From Agarilytica sp033852175 (GTDB lineage: Bacteria; Pseudomonadota; Gammaproteobacteria; Pseudomonadales; Cellvibrionaceae): 64,000 bases of DNA. Both the position numbers and the translations under genes were made by a program. This document shows positions 45,597 to 55,166 of this stretch, piece by piece; position 1 is the first letter of the stretch, and every line of letters begins with the position of its first letter. The stretch is taken from positions 372,001 to 436,000 of the forward strand of contig JAWSUY010000001.1 in the NCBI GenBank assembly GCA_033852175.1, given 5' to 3'. Under the pieces are notes generated by a model that searched no databases, was not told the DNA's origin, and saw nothing but the letters and a program-made list of their open reading frames with translations.

Positions 45597-46307
45597 TTAG
45601 CCGTCCGTTTTATCGATCGATATCAGCTCCATTTCAAAGATAAGAGCAGAATTAGGGCCGATATTCGCCGTCCCACCAGCACCATAAGCCAGCTCAGAAG
45701 GAATAAATAAATTCCACTTTGCACCCACCTTCATTAACGGCAAAGCCTCTACCCAACCTGGAATTAACTGGTCAACGCGAAAACTAACCGCTTCACCACT
45801 ATCAAAGGCCTCACCAGTAACTAGCGTGCCTTTGTAATTAACCGTTACATTATCACTCGATAAAGGCTTCTTACCCTCACCGGCCTGAACAACCTCATAC
45901 TGAAGACCACTTTCTGTTGTCTTAACACCTTCGCGTGCGCCGTTTGCCTTAAGGAACTCCAGCCCACCCTCTAAATTGCCATCCGACAGCTGTGTGAAGT
46001 CAGATTGACGCTTCTCTTGTATCTGTGCCTGGAATGCTGTCATTACCGCATTAATTTCGTCTTCAGAAAGCTCAGAGTCGACCCCACTGTTAAGATGATC
46101 GATAGCATACTTCATGACATCCGCATCCAAAGTAAACCCTTCCGCTTGCATACGCCGTGCAGTGTCGTAACCAACAAAGTAACTGACCTTTTGTTGCTGC
46201 GTATCTAGAGTGATTGCCGTCGGGACATCTGCTACGACTTGCTCATTTTCATTGCACCCGTATAACGTTGCAGAAAAGAGTAACGCTATTATTATATGTT
46301 TTTTCAT
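45597..46307 (-). CDS. FKBP-type peptidyl-prolyl isomerase lipoprotein
   Basis: A 236-residue lipoprotein with lipobox LYGC (Cys18), FkpA/Mip-type N-terminal dimer helix (about 35-130, KVSYFVGYDTARRMQAEGF) and C-terminal FKBP domain (about 135-232) with TVNYKGTLVTGEAFDSG, PGWVEALPLMKVGAKW and IPSELAYGAGG, the usual active-site strands. It catalyses cis/trans Pro isomerisation and helps folding in the periplasm. It is divergent from algP, as in Pseudomonas. Confidence 0.94.
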   Translation of the reverse strand: MKKHIIIALLFSATLYGCNENEQVVADVPTAITLDTQQQKVSYFVGYDTARRMQAEGFTLDADVMKYAIDHLNSGVDSELSEDEINAVMTAFQAQIQEKRQSDFTQLSDGNLEGGLEFLKANGAREGVKTTESGLQYEVVQAGEGKKPLSSDNVTVNYKGTLVTGEAFDSGEAVSFRVDQLIPGWVEALPLMKVGAKWNLFIPSELAYGAGGTANIGPNSALIFEMELISIDKTDG

Positions 46308-46584
46308 AGGAAAGCCTGCTGTACAAATTTACTTTAAGAAGCATGAAGTATATAGAATCCATCGATTTCATTACAGAAAAACCGCAATACCCTAGGCTTA
46401 AGCAGATAACTAGTGCCACTTTTTGCAAATTTACAGGGCCATACATCAACAATGTATTTTTTTATTTTTATTATGTCGCTATAATCAAATGGGGGAAAAA
46501 GCAATAGACTTTTCTTGGCTATCAAGTTCTTGGTTTTTCCTTTTCTTTCTCAACGCACAGATTACATAACTAAGGGTTTCTACA

Positions 46585-47580
46585 ATGGCCGCAAAAAAGA
46601 AAACAACTCTCTCCGTCGGAGAAATTGAAAAGAAAATCGCTAAACTGGAAACCCAGATTGATGCCGCTCGCGCAAAAAAACTCGCTACAGCGAAAAAGGT
46701 TTCAGCCAAAGCTGACGCCCAGGCAAGTAAAGCTAAACAAAAATCAAAATCGCTAAACGCAGCCCTCAAAAAAGCTGCTGTCGCGGGCAAAAAAACCAAA
46801 ACAGCTGCGGCTAAAGCCCGGATAGAGAAAGCCCGCACGAGCTTAACAACACAGAAAGCCCTCACTGCAGAACTCAGCGCAACAGCCAAACAACTGTCAG
46901 GCGAGCTAAAACAAGTTAAAGAAGCAGCAAAATCAGCAAAAGAACTAGCCGCCTTTGCCAGCAAAATAGTGAAAGCTCGCAGCAAAACAGCCAAGAAACC
47001 CAAATCTAGCGCAAAAAAAGCAACCACCAAATCAGCAGCTAAACCCAAAAAAGCAGCGCCGAAAGCTGCTGCGAAAAAGACTCCAGCAAAGAGCACCACA
47101 ACGAAAAAAACAGTCGTTAAGAAAGCCGTAGTTAAAAAGACAGCCACGAAAAAGGCTCAGACTAAAAAACCGACCGTTAAAGCAGCTGCAAAAAAGACTG
47201 AATCCAAAAAAACACCTGCTAAAAAGTCCGCAGCCAAAACCGAAAAAAAGGCCCCGGCAAAAAGCGCAGCTCCTAAACCAGCCCAAAGCAAGCCAACGCC
47301 CAAACCAAGCGCTCCGGCTCCTGCGGTAGCAGAAGAAAAGCCAGCAACACCTACGCCCCCAGCAAGCGAAAAGCCGGAAGTTAAAGCTGAAGCACCGAAA
47401 GCTGCCCCAATAGAAACGACCCCAACTCCTGTCGCCGAAACACCTACAGAAGAGAAAACTCCAGCTCCAGAAGCTCCGAAAGCTGAAGTTCCTGCAGCCC
47501 CAGTTGCTGAAGCGCAAGAAGAAAAGACGGAAGAGAAGAAAGAAGAACCACAAAGCGGAAGCCTGTTCGATAACATCTAA
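46585..47580 (+). CDS. algP: AlgP-like Lys/Ala-rich protein
   Basis: A 331-residue cytoplasmic protein: an ordered coiled-coil start (about 1-140, GEIEKKIAKLETQIDAARAKK), then a histone H1-like region rich in KKTA, AAKK and KKP (about 140-240) and a Pro/Ala/Glu tail ending QSGSLFDNI. AlgP of Pseudomonas has the same make-up and binds DNA. The position next to FKBP and rsd supports the name. A terminator follows at once. Opposite-strand frames here are compositional shadows. Confidence 0.85.
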   Translation: MAAKKKTTLSVGEIEKKIAKLETQIDAARAKKLATAKKVSAKADAQASKAKQKSKSLNAALKKAAVAGKKTKTAAAKARIEKARTSLTTQKALTAELSATAKQLSGELKQVKEAAKSAKELAAFASKIVKARSKTAKKPKSSAKKATTKSAAKPKKAAPKAAAKKTPAKSTTTKKTVVKKAVVKKTATKKAQTKKPTVKAAAKKTESKKTPAKKSAAKTEKKAPAKSAAPKPAQSKPTPKPSAPAPAVAEEKPATPTPPASEKPEVKAEAPKAAPIETTPTPVAETPTEEKTPAPEAPKAEVPAAPVAEAQEEKTEEKKEEPQSGSLFDNI

Positions 47581-47600
47581 CCAGGATCTCACCTCTCAAT

Positions 47601-47633
47601 AAAAAAGCCCGATGCTAAACACCGGGCTTTTTT
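47601..47633. terminator. bidirectional terminator after algP
   Basis: AAAAAAGCCCG (47601-47611) and CGGGCTTTTTT (47623-47633) form an 11-bp stem with T-runs on both strands, serving algP and the convergent TIGR02444 gene. Confidence 0.92.
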
Positions 47634-47697
47634 ATTTCTGTAACTTATTGAATTAGAAAGACTATCTATATGAATCGTCAGCTCTGTGACGGCACGA

Positions 47698-48252
47698 TCA
47701 GTGAGCGCCTTGCAATGTATACCGACGGCAAGCATTCTCCATTAGACCAGCACTTTTTCGAGAGTCTGGGACACCAATAAAGCCCAAATAATATTGTAAA
47801 TCCAGCAGCTCATCCCCAACCTCAAGCTCCTTGTATTCTTTCGATGCCAAGAAACGGCAGGTTAGATCCTGCAAACGGCGGAGCAGCACCTTTTCAATCA
47901 TCATCTCCGCATTCAATATATGTTTTTTAGCCGATTGAGCCTGCACCTTAGTAAAGGCTCCTGACTCCATTAGCACCCGGCGAACCTCTCGTAATTTAGC
48001 GACTGTCTGTAAACTCACCGAATCAATCGTGATCAGGACATCGTCCAGTAAATTAACAGATAACTTAATGCCCTCAGTTTCTAACCAACAGCACCACAAG
48101 ATGATATTAATGTTCGCATGAAAATCATCCTGCAATTGTAAGCTTTGCTGCTCAACCTCAGGGGCAGAATAAACCTGCAAGGCAAAGTCCCAAAGGGAGC
48201 TGGACAGCGTAATCGTAGAACACGACGCTCTAGGTTTTTCCATGGTAATCAC
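47698..48252 (-). CDS. TIGR02444-family protein
   Basis: A 184-residue helical cytoplasmic protein. SLWDFALQVYSAPEVEQQSLQLQDDFHANINIILWCCWLE (about 19-58) in overlapping short signature segments is typical of the TIGR02444 family, whose function is unknown. The start is GTG 48252 or ATG 48243; neither ribosome site is decisive. It stands alone downstream of trmB in a 206-bp gap and ends convergently with algP. Confidence 0.82.
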   Translation of the reverse strand: MITMEKPRASCSTITLSSSLWDFALQVYSAPEVEQQSLQLQDDFHANINIILWCCWLETEGIKLSVNLLDDVLITIDSVSLQTVAKLREVRRVLMESGAFTKVQAQSAKKHILNAEMMIEKVLLRRLQDLTCRFLASKEYKELEVGDELLDLQYYLGFIGVPDSRKSAGLMENACRRYTLQGAH

Positions 48253-48458
48253 TAACCTTTTCGTTATTTTTTATTAGAGCACTTATTAGCTTCTAGCAAA
48301 GCATACCCTTACAACGCACCCTGATTATGAGCGCAAGTGTACTCATCTACCTCGAACACGCAATATACACTGATCAAAAATGAGACACATGACAGATTCA
48401 AAGCCCTAAATTACCTTTTCTCGCGTAGAGCGGCTCAAAAAGCCAAGACCAGACAGAG

Positions 48459-49145
48459 TCATACGCGACGAAAAATAATATCCCAAACACCATGGCCAAG
48501 ACGCTCGCCACGACGCTCAAATTTTGTTTCTGGGCGGTATTCAGGCTTATCCGAGAAAAGATACTCCGAAACTAAATTTTCAAACGCCGTAGAATCAGAC
48601 ATTACCTCCATAATATGATCGGCATAAGCTTCCCAGTCCGTAGCAAAGTGAGCAACACCGCTGGGGGCAATCTTTTTTGCAACCAGATCCATGAAGCCGG
48701 CCTGCACAATACGCCGCTTGTTGTGCTTCTTTTTGTGCCAGGGATCAGGAAAATACAACTGAAAACGAGAAATAGAATGAGCCGGGATACAGTCATCCAT
48801 AACGTCTTTTGCATCAGCCATATAAACACGCAAATTTTTGACGCCATCTAGCCCCGCCTGGCTAATCAAACGCCCAACACCCGGTGAATGCACTTCAATG
48901 CCAATAAAGTCTTTCTCGGGCTCCGCTTTCGCCATATGCAAAAGAGAATCACCCATACCAAAACCAATCTCTAGCACTAGCGGTGCTTCGCGACCAAATA
49001 CAGCAGAAGGGTCAATTTTACCATCAGATAGCCGTAACCCGTATTGAGGCCACCAAAGATCAAAAGCATTTCTTTGGCCCTCAGTCATTCGCCCAGAGCG
49101 AATTACATAACTGCGTATGGTTTTCTTTTTAAATTCAACTTCCAT
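48459..49145 (-). CDS. trmB: tRNA (guanine-N7-)-methyltransferase
   Basis: A 228-residue SAM-dependent enzyme that methylates G46 in the variable loop of tRNAs. Motifs: SAM site PLVLEIGFGMGDSLLHMA (about 55-72) and the TrmB-specific FQLYFPDPWHKKKHNKRRIV (about 125-144), with CATDWE-like HFATDWEAYADH later. ATG 49145 gives the standard start (MEVEFKKKTIRSYVIR); the longer frame from 49196 overlaps DUF423. It overlaps that gene by 11 bp, indicating an operon. Confidence 0.94.
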   Translation of the reverse strand: MEVEFKKKTIRSYVIRSGRMTEGQRNAFDLWWPQYGLRLSDGKIDPSAVFGREAPLVLEIGFGMGDSLLHMAKAEPEKDFIGIEVHSPGVGRLISQAGLDGVKNLRVYMADAKDVMDDCIPAHSISRFQLYFPDPWHKKKHNKRRIVQAGFMDLVAKKIAPSGVAHFATDWEAYADHIMEVMSDSTAFENLVSEYLFSDKPEYRPETKFERRGERLGHGVWDIIFRRV

Positions 49146-49542
49146 TAGGTTCTTCACGCTTAAAGAGAGCAAGCCATAATAAAAACCAGGCAGCAATAAA
49201 CAACAGGCCGCCTAAAGGCGCCACAATACCTAAAACTCGCAAGCCACTCAATGCAATGGCGTACAAGCTACCAGAAAAGGATAATATTCCTAAACCAAAC
49301 AACAGTCCGCTCCACCTTAGTAGGAGAGAGTGAGGCATACGTTGCAATAGGAAGCCAACCGCCATTATCGCAAAAGTATGGTAGAACTGGTATTGAACCC
49401 CGGTACGAAATGCAGGCATTAGGTCTGCACCAATATACGGCTTCAACGAATGGGCACCAAAAGCGCCTATCATCACAGCAAGCATTCCGCTTACTGCAGC
49501 GCACTGAAAAAAGAACTTTTCGTTAAACCGCATCATATTCAT
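49135..49542 (-). CDS. DUF423-family membrane protein
   Basis: A 135-residue inner-membrane protein with four helices. MLAVMIGAFGAHSLKPYI near the start and FSGSLYAIALSGLRVLGIVAPLGGLLFIAAWFLL at the end are diagnostic for DUF423 (YgdD). ATG 49542 gives the family length; the ribosome site is weak. It overlaps trmB by 11 bp. Function unknown. Confidence 0.88.
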   Translation of the reverse strand: MNMMRFNEKFFFQCAAVSGMLAVMIGAFGAHSLKPYIGADLMPAFRTGVQYQFYHTFAIMAVGFLLQRMPHSLLLRWSGLLFGLGILSFSGSLYAIALSGLRVLGIVAPLGGLLFIAAWFLLWLALFKREEPNGS

Positions 49543-49577
49543 TCGTAGTATCAGGTAAGTATGCTTGGGGAATACGC

Positions 49578-49604
49578 AAAAAAACCGCATTTACGCGGTT
49601 TTTT
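49578..49604 (-). terminator. terminator of rpoH
   Basis: AAAAAACCGC (49579-49588) and GCGGTTTTTT (49595-49604) form a 10-bp stem, with T-run on both strands. It lies 58 bp past the rpoH stop, just upstream of DUF423. Confidence 0.88.
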
Positions 49605-49661
49605 AAAGGGGTCTTTACGTTTTACGATATAAAGACTAATGACCTTGCTAGTAACGAATGG

Positions 49662-50516
49662 TTAGGCTTCTATAAAGCCACGGACCTTCTTCATTGCATT
49701 CTTTTCTAATTGTCTTATACGCTCTGCCGACACTCCGTAAACGGCTGCCAATTGATGCAGAGTCGGCTTATCGTCACTCAACCAGCGCTGCTGAATAATA
49801 TCTCTGCTGCGGTCGTCAAGCTGGTCTAATGCTGAAGTTAAGGACGCAACACTACTCTCAGTCCAGTCCTCTTTTTCAACAATTGTCGACGGGTCGAAGC
49901 GCTTATCTTCTAAATAATTGGCTGGAGACTGGAAGGCAAAATCATCATCGTCGTCAGCTCCGGCATCAAAAGCAGTATCAACCGAAGAAAGGCGACCTTC
50001 CATTTGCCGAACATGCTTCACCTCAACATTGAGATCTTTTGCAATAGCGATTGCTTCATTATTCGTCAACCAGGCCAAACGCTTTTTACGGCCACGCAAG
50101 TTGAAGAACAACTTACGCTGAGCTTTAGTGGTTGCTACTTTGACGATACGCCAATTACGCAGAATAAATTCGTGCATTTCCGCCTTGATCCAATGCACAG
50201 CAAAAGACACTAAACGAACGCCTTTTTCTGGGTTAAAGCGTTTAACCGCCTTCATCAACCCAACATTACCCTCTTGGACCAGGTCACCCTGGGCAAGCCC
50301 GTATCCGGAGTAACTTTTAGCAATATGCACAACAAATCGAAGATGAGCCATAACCAGCTTACGCGCGGCCTCTAGGTCATCATCATAATATAATTCTTCA
50401 GCGAGCTTCTGCTCTTCCTCAGCAGTTAATACCGGAAAGGTATTTACGGCCTGAATATACGCACCCAGGTTCTGTCCTGGCGCTAGGATATTCATTGGCT
50501 GTAGGTTAGTTCCCAT
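49662..50516 (-). CDS. rpoH: heat-shock sigma factor sigma-32
   Basis: A 284-residue sigma-70-family factor that directs RNA polymerase to heat-shock promoters. Region 2 (ARKLVMAHLRFVVHIAKSYSGYGLAQGDLVQEGNVGLMKA) and 4.2 (LHQLAAVYGVSAERIRQLEKNAMKK) are clear, and the RpoH box QRKLFFNLR near 134-142 is exact. AGGAG lies seven bases before ATG 50516. It follows ftsX by 260 bp on the same strand, the standard proteobacterial order ftsY-E-X-rpoH. Confidence 0.96.
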   Translation of the reverse strand: MGTNLQPMNILAPGQNLGAYIQAVNTFPVLTAEEEQKLAEELYYDDDLEAARKLVMAHLRFVVHIAKSYSGYGLAQGDLVQEGNVGLMKAVKRFNPEKGVRLVSFAVHWIKAEMHEFILRNWRIVKVATTKAQRKLFFNLRGRKKRLAWLTNNEAIAIAKDLNVEVKHVRQMEGRLSSVDTAFDAGADDDDDFAFQSPANYLEDKRFDPSTIVEKEDWTESSVASLTSALDQLDDRSRDIIQQRWLSDDKPTLHQLAAVYGVSAERIRQLEKNAMKKVRGFIEA

Positions 50517-50775
50517 TTTGGGCTCCTTTGTTAATTCTGATCAGGATATTAGCACTTGATTCTTTGCTTATCCAGAAATCTACTGTAGTCCTCTATCAAA
50601 AAAACATTGAGGCTCTTTTATGCTTTTCAAGGTTTTGCATCGGTTATTTTTCAATTCACCCTTACAAACTCTTTGTTTTAGCAGGGTTTTTCGACATTCC
50701 CTACACCGCTTGGTTCCCCCAATTTAAGCCTATTCTTACCTTCAACTTAATGAGGACTGTCTATTTGGACCCTTT

Positions 50776-51786
50776 CTATTTCGGCTCTATATGCGACAAG
50801 TGTCGCCCCACAGCGATCCACGACCCAAGCCAACCCAGCACAGAGCTCAATATAAGCAGCTGAAACACCAATGCTACTCCCAATCCTCGTAATTCGAACT
50901 CACTTTGGTATAGAGAGGCCAGCCTTTCCACCGACGGCTCTATGATCGAATAACCCACCAACACAATAATACAGGCCATCACCCCACCGAAGAGCCCATA
51001 CCAACCACCAGAATACAGGAAAGGGCGGCGCACAAAACCATCAGTTCCACCCACCAGCTTCGAGACTAAAATTTCCTCTCGCCGATTTTCGATAGCTAGC
51101 CGAATCGTGTTACCAATTGCCAATAACACGCCCATTGCCAGCAAAGTCGCCAAAGCCAGTACAACCTTCTGTCCCAAAATCATGATTTCCTGCAAGCGCC
51201 TAACCCAATCCATATCAAGACTTACTTCCTCGACAATAGATTCGGTTTCTATACGCTGAGCCAAAGCCTCCAAATCATCAGAAGCAATAGCAATACCTGC
51301 AGGAGAGATGACTATAGTCGGGGGCAAAGGATTCTGCTCAAGAGCATCTAAGGCCCCGCCGAAACCTGAAAACATTTGGAAGTCCGCCAACGCATCTTCA
51401 GGAGAAAGGTAATGTACCGAATCCACTTCAGGATAGGCCTCCAAGCTCTCTAACAGCTGATCAATCGCTCTCTGCTTAGCCCTAACATTAAGATAAATCG
51501 ATATCTTGGGCTTCGAATCCCAAGATGATCCCAAAGTATTGATATTGTCCAGAGCCAATAGCAAAGTTACCGGTAAGGCCAAAGCAATAGCAACCACCAA
51601 AGACGTCATCAAGGTTTGTATCGGGGTCGAGATTAATCGGCGAAAGCTATCCAAAAATGATGTGCGATGGTGAAGACGATAGCTACGAAAGCGATCACCC
51701 ATACTGGTTTTACTCTGAACAGCGCCCTTATTGGAATTAGACGATGAGGCTGAGCTCGCCTTAGAAATAGGTTTACTTACACTCAT
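50776..51786 (-). CDS. ftsX: cell division protein FtsX
   Basis: A 336-residue inner-membrane protein with four helices and a periplasmic loop (about 80-190, KISIYLNVRAKQRAIDQLLESL). It partners FtsE and activates cell-wall amidase regulators during division. ATG 51786 is chosen because it overlaps the ftsE stop as ATGA; GTG 51792 is an alternative. The N-terminal Ser/Lys-rich tail (about 35 residues) is cytoplasmic. Confidence 0.94.
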   Translation of the reverse strand: MSVSKPISKASSASSSNSNKGAVQSKTSMGDRFRSYRLHHRTSFLDSFRRLISTPIQTLMTSLVVAIALALPVTLLLALDNINTLGSSWDSKPKISIYLNVRAKQRAIDQLLESLEAYPEVDSVHYLSPEDALADFQMFSGFGGALDALEQNPLPPTIVISPAGIAIASDDLEALAQRIETESIVEEVSLDMDWVRRLQEIMILGQKVVLALATLLAMGVLLAIGNTIRLAIENRREEILVSKLVGGTDGFVRRPFLYSGGWYGLFGGVMACIIVLVGYSIIEPSVERLASLYQSEFELRGLGVALVFQLLILSSVLGWLGSWIAVGRHLSHIEPK

Positions 51787-52451
51787 ACCCACGGCCCATC
51801 ATGTGCAATCTGCCCATGATCCAAACTCAGTACACGCCGATTGATTTTTTTCACCAGATTAAGGTCATGACTGGCAATCAGCGTCGTTACGCCGACCGCA
51901 TTAAACTGTAAAAACAAATCCATAATTTCTTTCGAGAGCTCAGGATCTAGGTTTCCTGTCGGCTCATCGGCTAACAACACTGGGGGTTTATTCACTACAG
52001 CGCGAGCAATACCCACACGCTGCTGTTCTCCACCAGATAAGGTAATAGGATTATGCTTCTCTTTGTTAAGAAGCCCTACTTTGTCCAAAGCCGCTCTGAC
52101 CCTTCTACCCACATCACGAGATTGGTAGCCCGCAATTTGTAACGGCAAAGCAACATTTTCAAAAACGCTACGATCAAATAAAAGCTGATGATTTTGAAAT
52201 ACCACCCCCACCTCACGCCGGTGGTAGGGAACCTGCCTACGAGAAAGCCTGTTTAGGTTTCGCCCACCCACGAGCACTTGCCCCGTTGTTGCACGTTCCA
52301 TTAGCATAATGAGCTTCATTAACGTACTTTTGCCTGCGCCAGAGTGTCCGGTTAGAAACACCATCTCTCCGGCCGCTATCTCAAAGGACACACCCAAAAG
52401 TGCCTCTTGCCCACTTTCATAACGCTTGCTTACTTGATTGAAACTGATCAT
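51783..52451 (-). CDS. ftsE: cell division ATP-binding protein FtsE
   Basis: A 222-residue ABC ATPase: Walker A GHSGAGKST (35-43), signature LSGGEQQRVGIARA (about 136-149), Walker B LLADEPTGNLD (about 156-166). It drives FtsX. It overlaps ftsX by 4 bp and follows ftsY by 71 bp. Confidence 0.95.
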   Translation of the reverse strand: MISFNQVSKRYESGQEALLGVSFEIAAGEMVFLTGHSGAGKSTLMKLIMLMERATTGQVLVGGRNLNRLSRRQVPYHRREVGVVFQNHQLLFDRSVFENVALPLQIAGYQSRDVGRRVRAALDKVGLLNKEKHNPITLSGGEQQRVGIARAVVNKPPVLLADEPTGNLDPELSKEIMDLFLQFNAVGVTTLIASHDLNLVKKINRRVLSLDHGQIAHDGPWV

Positions 52452-52522
52452 ACGGTCATCGGTTTTTATAATTTTGAAGAACTAGACCCACGCTAGAAAT
52501 CGGATTAGGGGCCAGTGGCTGC

Positions 52523-53536
52523 CTAAACATCAAACAACGCTTCTGTGAATTTCTCGGCATCAAAAGGCTGAAGATCATCCACGCCTTCACCCACGCCAAT
52601 AAAACGAACCGGAATACCGAAGCTTTTACTTAATGCGAAAATTATGCCTCCCTTCGCCGTACCATCAAGCTTAGTGAGCACGATCCCTGAGACATCCGCA
52701 GCCTCTTTAAAATGCTTTGCTTGGCTAATCGCATTCTGTCCAGTTCCAGCATCCAACACTAATAGAACTTCATGAGGAGCCGTATCGTCTAATTTCCCCA
52801 TCACCCGCTTCACCTTTGCCAGCTCGTCCATCAAATGACTTTTATTGTGTAAGCGACCAGCAGTATCGGCAATCAAAACATCTACACCACGAGATTGAGC
52901 AGACTCAATTGCGTCATAAATAACAGACGCACTGTCTGAGCCTGAATGCTGAGCAACTACAGGAACATCATTCCGCTCACCCCAAACCTGCAACTGCTCC
53001 ACTGCGGCAGCACGAAACGTATCCCCAGCAGCTAACATGACCGAAAGCCCCTGCTTTTGAAAACGCTTAGCCAGCTTTCCGATAGTTGTCGTTTTACCAA
53101 CGCCATTAACACCAACCACAAGCACAACATAAGGCTTGCGTGATGCATCAATGACCAACGGCGCTTCAACCGCTCGCAAGATATCGCCCATTTGAGTTTT
53201 AAGCTTGTCATATAAAGCTTCGGAATCTTTTAACTCCTTCCTTGCGACGCTATCCGTTAACGAATCGATAATATCTTGAGTCGCATCTATGCCCACATCA
53301 GCCATTAACAACTGTGTTTCAATTTCTTCTAGCAATTCATCATTAAGCGCCTTCTTTCCCAGTAAGAGAGTGCCTAAACCAGCTCCCAACTGCTGACTCG
53401 TCCGAGAAAGCCCACGTTTAATTCTCGCGAAAACACCTAGCGATTCCTCTTCTTTTGGCTCTGGGGCTTCTGCTACACTGCCGGCCGAATTTTCTTCTAC
53501 TACTTCGGGCTTAGCTTTCTTACGCTTGAAAAACAT
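52523..53536 (-). CDS. ftsY: signal recognition particle receptor FtsY
   Basis: A 337-residue SRP receptor GTPase with a short acidic N-terminal domain (KAKPEVVEENSAGSVAEAPEPKEEES). NG domain from about 45: G1 GVNGVGKTTTIGKLA (about 143-157), GDTFRAAAVEQL, DTAGRLHNKSHLM and the TKLDGTAKGG motif near 290. It delivers ribosomes to the membrane. It is divergent from rsmD, 63 bp apart. Confidence 0.96.
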   Translation of the reverse strand: MFFKRKKAKPEVVEENSAGSVAEAPEPKEEESLGVFARIKRGLSRTSQQLGAGLGTLLLGKKALNDELLEEIETQLLMADVGIDATQDIIDSLTDSVARKELKDSEALYDKLKTQMGDILRAVEAPLVIDASRKPYVVLVVGVNGVGKTTTIGKLAKRFQKQGLSVMLAAGDTFRAAAVEQLQVWGERNDVPVVAQHSGSDSASVIYDAIESAQSRGVDVLIADTAGRLHNKSHLMDELAKVKRVMGKLDDTAPHEVLLVLDAGTGQNAISQAKHFKEAADVSGIVLTKLDGTAKGGIIFALSKSFGIPVRFIGVGEGVDDLQPFDAEKFTEALFDV

Positions 53537-53599
53537 ACTTGATGGAACCTACGGGTATTTGACTAAAGAAAATCATTTTAACAAAGTCGAGTTAAGAAA

Positions 53600-54193
53600 T
53601 TGCCACAGAAAAAGAAAAAACCCGTAAAACAGGAGAATTCATCGATCCGCATCATTGCAGGACAATGGCGAGGCCGCAAGCTCTCGGTTGGCAACGAGGA
53701 AGGATTACGGCCAACCGGGGATCGCCTACGAGAAACCCTGTTCAATTGGCTCGCACCTTATATCCATCATGCAAAATGCTTAGACGCCTTCGCAGGTACT
53801 GGCGCACTGGGCTTCGAAGCTCTTTCTCGCGGCGCAGAGCACGTTCAATTTGTGGAAAAAAACCCTCGCACAGCCGAACATCTTCACAAAAATGCCAAAG
53901 CCCTCGAGTGCTCAGCTAGTACCGTTGCTCGCAATTTTACGTCTTGGCAACCCAATAACAGCTCGGCATACGATATTATCTTTATCGATCCACCATTTCA
54001 GGCCGACATATGGCAAGACGCCTTCGACCACATCCAAAACAATGTCACGCTTAATAACGAAGCCCTAATTTATGTCGAAAGCCCCAAAAACAGAACCCTA
54101 GCACCCCCTAAAAGCTGGCACCTGTACAAAGAAAAAACGATTGGCCAAGTCCACGCCACGCTTTACAAGACAAACCTCCACGATCCACGGTAA
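53600..54193 (+). CDS. rsmD: 16S rRNA (guanine966-N2)-methyltransferase
   Basis: A 197-residue SAM-dependent rRNA methylase. RIIAGQWRGRKLSV near residue 17, GLRPTGDRLRETLFNWL, LDAFAGTGALGFEALSRGA and DIIFIDPPF (catalytic N/DPPF) are typical of RsmD. TTG 53600 is the only sensible start I see in frame; no strong ribosome site precedes it, so the exact start is less sure. It is followed by coaD, the common pairing. Confidence 0.94.
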   Translation: MPQKKKKPVKQENSSIRIIAGQWRGRKLSVGNEEGLRPTGDRLRETLFNWLAPYIHHAKCLDAFAGTGALGFEALSRGAEHVQFVEKNPRTAEHLHKNAKALECSASTVARNFTSWQPNNSSAYDIIFIDPPFQADIWQDAFDHIQNNVTLNNEALIYVESPKNRTLAPPKSWHLYKEKTIGQVHATLYKTNLHDPR

Positions 54194-54225
54194 AATATCC
54201 CAGATCCTTATCGATGAGCAAAACT

Positions 54226-54729
54226 ATGGCGACAATTAAAAAAGTTGTATACCCCGGTACATTTGACCCAATCACCAATGGGCACATAGACCTCGTGCAA
54301 CGCGCAGCCAACCTTTTCGATTACGTCGTTGTCGCAGTGGCGGCAAGCAAAAAAAAGACCCCCTTATTTACCCTAGAAGAACGGGTAGCACTGGCCAAGA
54401 AAGCACTCTCTCATATCGATAACATAGAGGTTTGCGGTTTTGACTCTCTCCTCAAAGACTTAGTCGAACAGAAAGGCGCCTACGGTGTAGTTCGCGGTTT
54501 ACGTGCGGTATCTGACTTCGAATATGAATTCCAACTTGCCAATATGAATCGTGTTCTCGCACCAGCGATGGAAAGCCTATTCCTCACCCCAGCTGAACAC
54601 CTTTCGTATATTTCATCTACGCTTGTACGCGAAATCGCCTCACTCAATGGCGACGTATCAAAATTTGTTCCCGATTTTGTCGTATCAGCACTTAATGAAA
54701 AATACGACGCGCAAAAGGCAGACGACTGA
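54226..54729 (+). CDS. coaD: phosphopantetheine adenylyltransferase
   Basis: A 167-residue enzyme of CoA synthesis that transfers AMP to 4'-phosphopantetheine. Motifs: YPGTFDPITNGHIDLVQRA with the GTFDP and TNGH nucleotide site, GVVRGLRAVSDFEYEFQLANMNR, and the ISSTLVREIA motif near 132. ATG 54226 matches the usual start; ATG 54214 would add four residues. It lies 32 bp after rsmD. Confidence 0.95.
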   Translation: MATIKKVVYPGTFDPITNGHIDLVQRAANLFDYVVVAVAASKKKTPLFTLEERVALAKKALSHIDNIEVCGFDSLLKDLVEQKGAYGVVRGLRAVSDFEYEFQLANMNRVLAPAMESLFLTPAEHLSYISSTLVREIASLNGDVSKFVPDFVVSALNEKYDAQKADD

Positions 54730-55166
54730 GACTGCAGACCAAGAAAGAAGCATACGTTCACCTTCATAGAAGTACCAATCGCTTTTCAACGAACAAACAT
54801 ACCGCCAGAAACAGGCGCCTAGTACGTCATTCACCGAAATAGCCGTGTGCAACACGCTATAGAGCTGGAGCTTTCCAGCTGTGAAGCTATACACGGCTTA
54901 CCTTCTCTCGGCCCCCTACAAACTCCTTAGGTTGCACACCCACAACATCCCCCCACACAAATCACCGCCCTCCAATTAAAAGTGACACATCGAATAGTCA
55001 ACCCTACCTGCACAGAGAGTTCAGACCTTATCCTCCATTGCTAACGGAATTATTTGTGCTTAATGATGGAGACTTAGCGCTTCGCTGACTAGACTTAAAC
55101 TATGTACTGAAATTGAGTACCAAAATTAAGCATCGAAATTAAACACAACCGCTCTGGCAAACGCTT
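54730..55166. other. spacer with a large two-arm hairpin
   Basis: A 437-bp gap between coaD and the PilZ pair. AGCCGTGT (54841-54848) pairs with ACACGGCT (54891-54898), enclosing AGCTGGA (54863-54869) with TCCAGCT (54874-54880). No T-run follows, so it is not a classic terminator; a structured RNA end or small repeat element is possible. I see no convincing gene. Confidence 0.5.

Noticed and set aside
46485..47592. Long minus-strand frames opposite algP
   Set aside because: Caused by Lys/Ala-rich composition; Phe/Ala/Leu content with no family character.
48337..48618. Plus-strand frame opposite trmB end
   Set aside because: Overlaps the well-supported trmB gene in antisense with no domain.
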